From contig DCGU01000071.1 of NCBI GenBank assembly GCA_002315325.1, positions 4,975 to 45,234 of the forward strand: a stretch of DNA of 40,260 nt, given 5' to 3'. The position numbers and the translations under genes are program-made. The stretch is from Clostridiales bacterium UBA1770 (lineage in GTDB: Bacteria > Bacillota > Clostridia > Oscillospirales > CAG-272). Shown here piece after piece: positions 8,894-15,415 of the stretch; the stretch's first letter is position 1; each line of letters opens with the position of its first letter. The notes below the pieces were generated by a model. The model did not search any database and was not told where the DNA came from. It saw only the letters and a program-made list of their open reading frames with translations.

Positions 8894-8922
8894 AGTATAA
8901 CATAGTTTTGAATAATCTACAA
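8894..8922 (-). promoter_or_regulatory. alr promoter overlapped by a 15-base direct repeat
   Basis: On the minus strand TTGTAG (8922-8917) is followed after 17 bases by TATACT (8899-8894), a good sigma-A promoter 53 bases upstream of the alr start. A 15-base direct repeat with one mismatch (8881-8895 and 8911-8925, spaced 30 bases) covers both elements. It may be an operator or a duplicated promoter element. Confidence 0.7.
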
Positions 8923-8966
8923 TAGAAAATTGACTGCATCGGGGCGGAAACTGCGCACCGGGGCGT

Positions 8967-9036
8967 CACTCTACCGATTGAACGTGTGAATTTTACCCAT
9001 TCTACTGTCGGTAGAGTGCCATTCTACCGAGTAGAA
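8967..9036. promoter_or_regulatory. Operator-like repeat cluster (TACCGA motifs) in the divergent region
   Basis: An 11-base perfect inverted repeat, CACTCTACCGA (8967-8977) and TCGGTAGAGTG (9008-9018), encloses 30 bases. CCATTCTAC occurs at 8997-9005 and 9019-9027, 22 bases apart. TTCTAC-CGA-GTAGAA (9022-9036) is a small palindrome. TACCGATTG recurs at 8972-8980 and 9091-9099, the latter inside a promoter spacer. The layout resembles binding sites for a dimeric regulator of one or both flanking genes; the regulator is unknown. The whole gap 8842-9278 contains no convincing gene. Confidence 0.5.
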
Positions 9037-9077
9037 AGACGCCAAAGAGCGGTAGAAGGAAACGCCGAAGCCGTCGG

Positions 9078-9106
9078 TTGCACTTTCCCGTACCGATTGT
9101 TACAAT
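9078..9106 (+). promoter_or_regulatory. Upstream promoter of the fakA-like gene
   Basis: TTGCAC (9078-9083), a 17-base spacer and TACAAT (9101-9106) form a good sigma-A promoter. The spacer contains one TACCGATTG motif. A transcript from here would carry a leader of about 165 bases with a modest hairpin (CATCC near 9126 with GGATG near 9158). Confidence 0.6.
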
Positions 9107-9212
9107 AAAGCCGTCAACGTGCGCGGACATCCCCACTGCGGCAGGACTCGATCGGTGAGGATGGGAAATAAGGCGACGCGGCTGCGTGCCGTCTGTGTGA
9201 CGAAGTTGTTCG

Positions 9213-9241
9213 TTGACAAATAATGCGCATGGGTCTATAAT
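9213..9241 (+). promoter_or_regulatory. Consensus promoter of the fakA-like gene
   Basis: TTGACA (9213-9218), a 17-base spacer and TATAAT (9236-9241) match the sigma-A consensus perfectly. It lies 38 bases before the fakA start codon. Its presence argues against using the TTG at 9213 as a start codon. Confidence 0.85.
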
Positions 9242-9278
9242 ACCATACGGTAACGTTGCGGAAAGGAATATCCCCGAG

Positions 9279-11045
9279 ATGAATCAATCGACAGAAAAAA
9301 CCGTGAATGAAATGAATGCAGGCAACAACGTTATAAACGTGCCGAACGCGCTTACCGCGTTCGACGGGACCGTCTATCTTGCCATGGTGCGCGGCGGCGC
9401 TGCGGAATTGCGCCGGCATCGTGACAGCATCAATGATTTGAACGTTTTTCCCGTGCCGGACGGCGACACGGGTGATAATATGTATATGACAATCTCCGGC
9501 GGGGCCGAAGCGCCTCTTGACAACGCAATCGGTGCAGCTGCAGAGGCGGCGGCACACGGTATGCTGTTGGGCGCACGCGGCAACTCCGGCGTCATTTTGT
9601 CCCGCTTTTTTGCCGGCATTGCCAAGGCTCTGCACGGCGCACAAAATGCGGACGTGGGGGCCTGGAACGCTGCCGTGACGGCCGGCGTGAAGGAAGCCTA
9701 CGCGGCCGTATCCAAACCCGTGGAGGGCACGGTGCTGACTGTGATGCGCTGTTCGGCCGAGGCCGCGGTTGAAGTGCTGCAGGCCAATGCGGCATTGACG
9801 TTTGACGAATGGTTCAACGTATATATCGAGGCGGCGCGCGCGGCGCTGGATCATACGCCCGAACTGCTGGAAGTTTTGAAACAGGCCGGCGTGGTGGACA
9901 GCGGCGGTGCGGGCTTTTTGTGCATTGTACGCGGCATGCAGGCCGTTTTACGCGGCGATGCGGCGGTTGAAGAAACCGATGCGGCTGCATCCGAGCATGC
10001 GCCCGTCAAAACGGACCTGTCTTTATTCGGCACGGACGATACCCTGACGTACGGCTACTGCACCGAGTTTTTACTGCGTCTGCAGTCTGCCAAGACGGAT
10101 ATCAACGCGTTTGACGTCGGGCCCGTCACTCGCTTTTTGAACGAGCACGGCAATTCCGTCGTCTGCTTCGTCGACGGGTCGATTTTGAAGGCCCACGTGC
10201 ACACGATGCATCCCGGCGAGATTCTGAACGAGATGCAGAAATACGGCGAGTTCCTAACCCTGAAGGTGGAGAATATGACGTTGCAGCACAGCGAGGCACA
10301 GGCACCGGCACAACCCGCGGCAAAACAAAACGACGATACCTACGGGGCCCTGTTTGATGGTCCCGTTGTCAAGCACAAACAGTTTGCAACGGTTGCCGTT
10401 GCGGCAGGCGAGGGCATCCAAAACCTGTTCCGTGAATCGGGCGCCGACGCCGTGGTTGACGGCGGGCAGTCCATGAACCCCAGTACGGCGGATTTCCTGG
10501 CTGCATTTGCAACCGTGAATGCCGACGTGATTTTGGTCTTTCCCAATAACGGCAATATTATTATGGCGGCCGAACAGGCGGCGGCACTATACCAAAAGGC
10601 CCACGTGCGCGTTATAAAAACCAAGAGCATCGGCGCAGGGTACGCGGCACTCTCTATGCTGGACGTGTCCTCCGGCGACGAAGAAACCGTGGTACAGGGA
10701 TGTATCGACGGTATGGACGGCGTTGTGACGGGACTTGTTTCCCCCGTTTCCCGACAGGCCGTACAGAACGGATTTTCACTGCAGCCCGGGCAGTTTATCG
10801 GCTATGATGCCGAAACCGAGGACGTACTCTGCGCGGCCGATACGCCGGAAGAAGCGCTGGCACAGCTGGTGCAGGCGCTGGACGCCGCATCGCGTGACGT
10901 TGTCATCGCCCTGCCGGGCCTGGAAACGTCGGCACAGGACGCTGAAGACGCGTTTGCCGCCCTGCAAGAGGCCTGCCCGTGCGCTGAAGTTATTACGGCA
11001 CCCGGCGGAATGCCGATATATCGATACGCGTTAATTTTGGAATAA
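9279..11045 (+). CDS. fakA: DAK2-domain fatty acid kinase catalytic subunit (FakA/YloV-like)
   Basis: This protein of 588 residues has a DhaL/DAK2 nucleotide-binding domain at the N-terminus: DGDTGDN (about 61-67) binds Mg-ATP, and GARGNSGVI (about 98-106) and DSGGAGFL follow in the usual order. The second half, after a Pro/Ala/Gln-rich linker, has the FakA C-terminal domain (VVDGGQSMNPST, VFPNNGNIIMAA). FakA phosphorylates a fatty acid presented by a FakB (DegV) protein, making acyl-phosphate. The ATG at 9279 is preceded by GGAAAGG about 11 bases away; the longer TTG start falls inside the -35 box. The gene is next to degV and plsX, which use the same intermediate. The length is normal for YloV-type proteins. 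Confidence 0.92.
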   Translation: MNQSTEKTVNEMNAGNNVINVPNALTAFDGTVYLAMVRGGAAELRRHRDSINDLNVFPVPDGDTGDNMYMTISGGAEAPLDNAIGAAAEAAAHGMLLGARGNSGVILSRFFAGIAKALHGAQNADVGAWNAAVTAGVKEAYAAVSKPVEGTVLTVMRCSAEAAVEVLQANAALTFDEWFNVYIEAARAALDHTPELLEVLKQAGVVDSGGAGFLCIVRGMQAVLRGDAAVEETDAAASEHAPVKTDLSLFGTDDTLTYGYCTEFLLRLQSAKTDINAFDVGPVTRFLNEHGNSVVCFVDGSILKAHVHTMHPGEILNEMQKYGEFLTLKVENMTLQHSEAQAPAQPAAKQNDDTYGALFDGPVVKHKQFATVAVAAGEGIQNLFRESGADAVVDGGQSMNPSTADFLAAFATVNADVILVFPNNGNIIMAAEQAAALYQKAHVRVIKTKSIGAGYAALSMLDVSSGDEETVVQGCIDGMDGVVTGLVSPVSRQAVQNGFSLQPGQFIGYDAETEDVLCAADTPEEALAQLVQALDAASRDVVIALPGLETSAQDAEDAFAALQEACPCAEVITAPGGMPIYRYALILE

Positions 11046-11055
11046 TGAGCCTTAT

Positions 11056-11270
11056 GAAAAATGCACAGACCGCACAAAACGAAACGGTCTTTTGGGACGC
11101 TGAATTACCTTCTTTTTAAGCTTATTATTCGCAGTTCTAAGGATTAGTTTTGCCCGTGTCGGGCAAAACTTCCATCTATTGTAACGTTTTGTGCTATGAA
11201 CGCTAGCCGTCGACTGCCGTACCCAGTACGGCGACGCTAGGCTATCGTCCATTCTGCACTATTTTTCCTT
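11056..11270. repeat. Non-coding repeat element, copy 1 (MITE-like)
   Basis: The element begins with an 18-base sequence (11056-11073, GAAAAATGCACAGACCGC) and ends with a 26-base sequence (11245-11270), both found unchanged at the ends of copy 2. The two ends are imperfect inverted repeats of each other. The interior differs from copy 2 and holds an 11-base perfect hairpin, AGTTTTGCCCG / CGGGCAAAACT (11146-11170), and a second nested hairpin centred on CCGTAC-CCA-GTACGG (11217-11231). No gene is visible. Confidence 0.7.
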
Positions 11271-11287
11271 CGGCTCTATCGGTATTC

Positions 11288-11449
11288 GAAAAATGCACAG
11301 ACCGCCGCCGTTTCCCTATGCCTCCACCGACGGGGGAGGGGGACCGCGTCAGCGGTGGAAGGAGTTCACTATTCAGCAAATCTCAAATGAACCGACGCAT
11401 AATCATTTGTGCGAACGCCGTTTTCGTCCATTCTGCACTATTTTTCCTT
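11288..11449. repeat. Non-coding repeat element, copy 2 (MITE-like)
   Basis: It has the same 18-base left end (11288-11305) and 26-base right end (11424-11449) as copy 1, 17 bases away, with a different interior. The interior contains a G-rich hairpin-forming stretch (CTCCACCG paired with CGGTGGAAGGAG, about 11331-11370). This resembles repeats scattered between genes in Oscillospirales genomes, a resemblance recalled rather than searched. Downstream, a small GCCGC/GCGGC hairpin (11482-11496) lies just before the degV ribosome binding site. No promoter was recognised. Confidence 0.7.
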
Positions 11450-11509
11450 TGGCAAAACATTTATTATTCATTGTGATTAAAGCCGCCAAAAGCGGCAAGG
11501 AGGATAATT

Positions 11510-12385
11510 ATGGAGAATTTTGTTCTTTTCACTGACAGTGACACCGACATGACGCCGGAAGACTGCGCGAAATACGGCTATAAACTCATCAGTATGCCGT
11601 ACGCCGTCGACGAGAAAACCGTCTATCCGTACGTCGATTTCGATACGTTTGACAGCCATGCGTTTTACGACACGCTGCGTGCCGGCACCATCCCGACCAC
11701 GGCCGGCATCGGTGAAGACCAATACTTCTCCTACTTCGAGCCGATCTTTGCCGCAGGGCAGGATATCCTGTACGTGCATTTCTCCGCGGCCATGACCATG
11801 ACCTTTGAAGCCATGCGACACGCATTGGACGTGCTGCTGAAAAAATATCCGGAACGCAGATTTTACGCGGTGGATACCAAGGGTATCACCACGATATCCG
11901 CGCTCATTGCCACTGAAATCGGCGAGATGGTTTTGGCCGGTAAAACGCCGCAGGAAATTGTTGACTGGGCAGCAGCCGAGGTGGATCATTACGCCATGTA
12001 CTTCTACGTCGACAACCTGAAATTCTTCGGCCGCAGCGGTCGTGTCAGCGGCCTGACTGCCGCTATGGGTAACCTGCTCGGCGTTCGTCCCATCATCTAT
12101 ATGAGTGAGGAAGGGAAGATGGTCAGCATCGGCAAGGAACGCGGCCATGCCAAGGCCCTGGAGCGCTTGGTACAGTACGTTGCGGACCTTGGTGACGACC
12201 TGGAAAGCCATCCGATCTTCATCGGTCACACCGATGCGCCGGAAGTGGCAAAAACGGTTGAGGAGATGCTGCGTGCGCGTATCAGTCCCAATTTAAATAT
12301 CACCATTCACGCGGTGAATCCGACGGCGGGCTCCCATTGCGGACCCGACGGTGTCGGCATTACTTTCCACGCAATTCACCGCTGA
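11510..12385 (+). CDS. DegV family fatty-acid-binding protein (FakB-like)
   Basis: This 291-residue DegV protein begins with FTDSDTDM, where family members have a Ser/Thr-Asp pair near the lipid head group. PTTAG (about 64-68), the loop around FSAAMTMTFEA, the motif LKFFGRSGRVSG and the C-terminal GSHCGPDGVGI are all standard DegV signatures. DegV/FakB proteins hold a single fatty acid in the cytoplasm and offer its carboxylate to FakA for phosphorylation. The start has a strong AAGGAGG. It follows fakA by 464 bases and precedes a GNAT-fold gene and plsX, which fits acyl-phosphate supply to PlsX. Which chain length or saturation it binds cannot be told. Confidence 0.93.
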   Translation: MENFVLFTDSDTDMTPEDCAKYGYKLISMPYAVDEKTVYPYVDFDTFDSHAFYDTLRAGTIPTTAGIGEDQYFSYFEPIFAAGQDILYVHFSAAMTMTFEAMRHALDVLLKKYPERRFYAVDTKGITTISALIATEIGEMVLAGKTPQEIVDWAAAEVDHYAMYFYVDNLKFFGRSGRVSGLTAAMGNLLGVRPIIYMSEEGKMVSIGKERGHAKALERLVQYVADLGDDLESHPIFIGHTDAPEVAKTVEEMLRARISPNLNITIHAVNPTAGSHCGPDGVGITFHAIHR

Positions 12386-12402
12386 TTCGCACCTGTTCAG
12401 TT

Positions 12403-13563
12403 ATGGCAGATATTGTTGTACGCGAGGTCAAAACCGCGCGTGAAAAAAAAGAATTTCTGAATTACCCCCTGCGTTTGTATCGGGGCAATGCCTGTTTCGT
12501 CCCGCCGTTGTATGCGGACGAGAAGAAGATATTCCGTCCCGACTACGTCTATTACGACACCTGTGAGGCCGTGTATTTTAACGCCTATCGCAACGGCGTT
12601 ATGGTAGGGCGCATCAGCGGCATTTTACAAAAAGCCGCCAATGAAAAGAACGGCGAACGCCGCGTTCGTTTCACGCGTTTTGACGCCATTGACGACGTCG
12701 ACGTCGCGCACGCCCTGTTCGGTGCTGTGGAAGACTGGGCCGCGACGCTGGGGATGGACACGGTTTGCGGGCCGCTCGGTTTTTCCGACCTGGAACGCGA
12801 AGGTTTACTTGTCGAAGGCTTTGACGAGCTGTCCACGTTCGAGGAACAGTATAACGCCCCCTATTACGGCAAATTGATCGAGGCCTGCGGCTATGCCAAG
12901 GAGGTCGACTGGCTGGAAAGCCAGCTGCGCTCCCCGGCCGATACGTCGGATTTGGAACGTATGCAGAAAATGTCCGATTTCGTCATGAAACGGTATAATC
13001 TGCATTTCCATACGGCCAAAACGACCAAAGAATTCCTGGATAAATATGCCGACGGCATTTTCGAGCTGCTGGATTCCAGTTACGTACAGCTGTACGGCAC
13101 CGTGCCGTTCACGCCCGGCATGCGCAAATTGATGCTGGACAACTTTAAACTGATTATCAACCTCAATTTCGTCAGCGCCATTTTGGATGAAAACGAAAAG
13201 GTGGTTTGCTTCGGCGTTTGCTTCCCCTCGCTGGCCAAGGCTATGCAGACGCGCGGCGGGCACCTGACGCCCCTGACCCTTTTGCGCACCCTGCGTGCCT
13301 TAAAGCACCCGCAGGTCATTGACCTGGGGCTGATCGGCGTCGATGAAAAATATGCCAACCGCGGCGTGTCAACCGCCATTTTGGTGGGGCTGTTCCAAGA
13401 TTTGAATAAACCCGGCGTACAGTATGCCGAGACCAATCTCAATCTGGAAAATAATTTCGATATTCAAAATATGTGGAAACATTTTGACGCACGGCAGCAC
13501 AAACGCCGCCGCTCCTACGTCAAGGTCCTGTCTGCATCGACAACCAACGAAGAAGGAAACTGA
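12403..13563 (+). CDS. YghO-like GNAT-fold protein
   Basis: This 386-residue protein has the sequence pattern of the YghO-like GNAT family: LYRGNACFVPPL (about 25-36), VGRISGIL (about 68-75), GPLGFSDLEREGLLVEGF (about 123-140), YNAPYYGKLIEACGYAKEVDW (about 150-170) and a C-terminal acyltransferase-like half with GVDEKYANRGV. No member has a well-established reaction that I can name. An acyl- or acetyl-transfer role is inferred from the fold. The ATG at 12403 lies 17 bases after degV, with no clear Shine-Dalgarno, suggesting coupling. The plsX start is five bases past its stop. Lying between degV and plsX suggests a job in lipid or acyl-phosphate metabolism. Confidence 0.78.
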   Translation: MADIVVREVKTAREKKEFLNYPLRLYRGNACFVPPLYADEKKIFRPDYVYYDTCEAVYFNAYRNGVMVGRISGILQKAANEKNGERRVRFTRFDAIDDVDVAHALFGAVEDWAATLGMDTVCGPLGFSDLEREGLLVEGFDELSTFEEQYNAPYYGKLIEACGYAKEVDWLESQLRSPADTSDLERMQKMSDFVMKRYNLHFHTAKTTKEFLDKYADGIFELLDSSYVQLYGTVPFTPGMRKLMLDNFKLIINLNFVSAILDENEKVVCFGVCFPSLAKAMQTRGGHLTPLTLLRTLRALKHPQVIDLGLIGVDEKYANRGVSTAILVGLFQDLNKPGVQYAETNLNLENNFDIQNMWKHFDARQHKRRRSYVKVLSASTTNEEGN

Positions 13564-13567
13564 CGGT

Positions 13568-14668
13568 ATGAGTATCGCACAGTCATTAAAAAATAAAATC
13601 GGCTTCGGCGCGCACCAAACGCAAACGATGCCGGTGCAAACGGGAAACGTCACCAAAATCGTGGTCGACTGCTTCGGCGGGGACAAAGGCCCGGCGGCCG
13701 TCGTGGACGGAGCCGCACGCGCACTTACCCGCTTTGGCGACCTGCACGTCATCCTATCCGGCGACGAAACGGTGATACGCCCCTTGGCGGAAAAACACCC
13801 CGAAATGACCGGCCGGTATACGGTTTTGCATGCGCCCGACGTCATCACCTGCGACGATAAACCCACCGATGCCATACGGCAGAAACGCGACAGTTCCATG
13901 ATGCGCGGCATCTCCCTGTTACGGGAAGACGACAGCGTGGCGGGACTGGTCACGCTGGGTTCCTCAGGTGCCATCGTGGCAGCAGGCACCTTGCGCGTGG
14001 GACGGCTGCGCGGCGTACAGCGCCCGACGTTCTGCCCGATTTTGCCGACCATGAACGGCGGTATCGTCGGCATTTGCGACAGCGGCGCCAACCTCGATTG
14101 TAAGCCCGATTACTTCCAGCAATACGCCGTAATGGGCAGTTTATACCTGCAAAAGGTGTACGGCATTGCCAACCCGCGCGTGGCGCTGCTCAACGTCGGC
14201 GTGGAGGCCGATAAGGGCGACGATCTGCATAGGTGCGCGTATGAGATGCTGTCGAACACGCCCGGCATCAACTTTGTCGGCAATATGGAGGGCCGCGATT
14301 TGCTGTCCGGCAAATACGATTTGGTGGTCTGCGATGCCTTTTCCGGCAACGTGCTGATTAAGGCGACCGAGGGGACCGCCATGGAGCTGCTCAAGAAGCT
14401 CAAACGGGATATCGGCGAACGCCTGCTCTACAAAATGGGTGCGGGGCTGATGTACAAAATGTTCATGCAGGAAAAAGAGTTTATGAACTATCACAACTAC
14501 GGCGGCAGCGTGCTGCTGGGCACCAACCGCCTCATCGTCAAGGGGCACGGCTCCTCCAACGCCGTTGCCGTTGACAAGTGCATCGAACAGGCCTACAAAA
14601 TGAGCGCGTCGCAGCTCAACCCCGTCATGGAAACGGCCCTGTGCGCATTGCCGTCGGCAAAATTATAA
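13568..14668 (+). CDS. plsX: Phosphate acyltransferase PlsX
   Basis: This 366-residue PlsX exchanges acyl groups between acyl-ACP and acyl-phosphate, the donor for PlsY in phospholipid synthesis. The N-terminal family motif appears as VDCFGGDKGP (about 33-42; the common form is DAMGGD.AP). Other conserved stretches are TLGSSGAIVAAG, PTMNGG, LLNVG.E..KG and the C-terminal GGSVLLG...LIVKGHGSSN (about 312-331). About 28 extra residues precede the usual start. The ATG at 13568 is preceded by GAAGGAAAC and lies five bases after the GNAT gene. acpP follows after 20 bases. FakA/FakB product can enter directly here. Confidence 0.95.
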   Translation: MSIAQSLKNKIGFGAHQTQTMPVQTGNVTKIVVDCFGGDKGPAAVVDGAARALTRFGDLHVILSGDETVIRPLAEKHPEMTGRYTVLHAPDVITCDDKPTDAIRQKRDSSMMRGISLLREDDSVAGLVTLGSSGAIVAAGTLRVGRLRGVQRPTFCPILPTMNGGIVGICDSGANLDCKPDYFQQYAVMGSLYLQKVYGIANPRVALLNVGVEADKGDDLHRCAYEMLSNTPGINFVGNMEGRDLLSGKYDLVVCDAFSGNVLIKATEGTAMELLKKLKRDIGERLLYKMGAGLMYKMFMQEKEFMNYHNYGGSVLLGTNRLIVKGHGSSNAVAVDKCIEQAYKMSASQLNPVMETALCALPSAKL

Positions 14669-14688
14669 CGTAGGAAAGGAAAACGACC

Positions 14689-14913
14689 ATGTTTGAAGCG
14701 TTGAAAGAGATTCTGATAAAGCAATTGCATATTAAGGATAAGGAAGTATTGCCTACCTCCCGCATTAAGGAAGATTTGGGCGCCGACTCCCTGGATATTT
14801 TGGAACTGCTGATGACCGTGGAAGAAGAGCACGGTATCGTCATCCCGGACGATCAACTGATTAACTTCGTCACGGTGGGGGACGTTGCGGCATACCTCGA
14901 ATCCAGAAAATGA
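14689..14913 (+). CDS. acpP: Acyl carrier protein
   Basis: This 74-residue acidic helical protein carries the phosphopantetheine site Ser34 in GADSLDILELL. EEEHGIVIPDD and the C-terminal VGDVAAYL follow in the usual order. It carries growing or exchanged acyl chains as thioesters and is a direct substrate or product of PlsX encoded just upstream. The start has AGGAAAGG nearby. A strong terminator follows, so this is the last gene of the lipid operon. A typical length. Confidence 0.96.
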   Translation: MFEALKEILIKQLHIKDKEVLPTSRIKEDLGADSLDILELLMTVEEEHGIVIPDDQLINFVTVGDVAAYLESRK

Positions 14914-14942
14914 GGGCGACGTAAAAAGCGCCAATCTATACG

Positions 14943-14984
14943 TACGGTGCAACCGAAATAATTTCGGCTGCACCGTATTTTTTT
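14943..14984 (+). terminator. Rho-independent terminator after acpP
   Basis: TACGGTGCA (14943-14951) pairs with TGCACCGTA (14969-14977), with an inner CCGAAAT/ATTTCGG stem, followed by a run of seven T. A strong intrinsic terminator. Confidence 0.93.
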
Positions 14985-15085
14985 GTGTGAAAACCATTCC
15001 TGCGGCTGCAGCGAACTGGTTTACATATAAAAATATTAAAAAAAATATAATTTGCGTTTATCCGTATGTTATTTACTAATTTATA

Positions 15086-15094
15086 TGATATAAT
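15086..15094 (+). promoter_or_regulatory. Extended -10 promoter of the giant surface protein gene
   Basis: TGATATAAT (15086-15094) is a full extended -10 element in an AT-rich stretch. No good -35 lies 16-18 bases upstream. Transcription would begin near 15101, giving a leader of about 140 bases. Confidence 0.6.
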
Positions 15095-15107
15095 AAGATG
15101 ATTTATC

Positions 15108-15158
15108 CTCGGGGGCGTTTTTTCGTTGTGCTTTCCATGCACAATAAACCCGCCCGAG
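15108..15158 (+). promoter_or_regulatory. Foldable 5' leader of the giant surface protein gene
   Basis: CTCGGGGGCG (15108-15117) can pair with CGCCCGAG (15151-15158) with a bulge, and inside it TTGTGC (15126-15131) pairs with GCACAA (15139-15144). It is not followed by a T run, so it is not a simple terminator. It does not match a riboswitch class I recognise; a stability or regulatory element is possible. The rest of the gap 14985-15241 is AT-rich and without a gene. Confidence 0.45.
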
Positions 15159-15241
15159 TTTACATATATTACCCCAAAAGCTCATTTTAAAAAGGAAAAA
15201 AGAAAAATCAAGTCAAATAAAAAAGGAGGAGGTGCCGACGA

Positions 15242-15415
15242 ATGGAAGCGTCGGCGCACACTGCAATGAAAAAGAACCCCTTTTCACAGGCTGCAAAAAC
15301 ATCGACCGCAGCAAGACTGATACTGCCGCGTTTTTGGCGTATCTGGGTCGTTGTTTTGGCTCTGGTGCTTATGGTAGGTACCGGGGCAACTTTGCTCATC
15401 ACTTCGGCCTTTGCC
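15242..15415 (+). other. Signal peptide of the giant protein
   Basis: Codons 1-58. Arg and Lys are scattered in the first 33 residues, a hydrophobic core runs from about 34 to 54, and SAFA precedes the mature N-terminus DPAGPVDTG. The N-region is longer than in a usual signal peptide. Confidence 0.8.

Noticed and set aside
9213..9278. TTG start at 9213 that would lengthen the FakA-like protein by 22 residues
   Set aside because: The TTG is part of the -35 box of a consensus promoter, so it would not be transcribed from it, and the ATG at 9279 has a ribosome binding site.
9114..9854. Open frame of 246 codons on the minus strand opposite the start of fakA
   Set aside because: It overlaps a consensus promoter and a strongly supported gene, and its sequence lacks any recognised domain.
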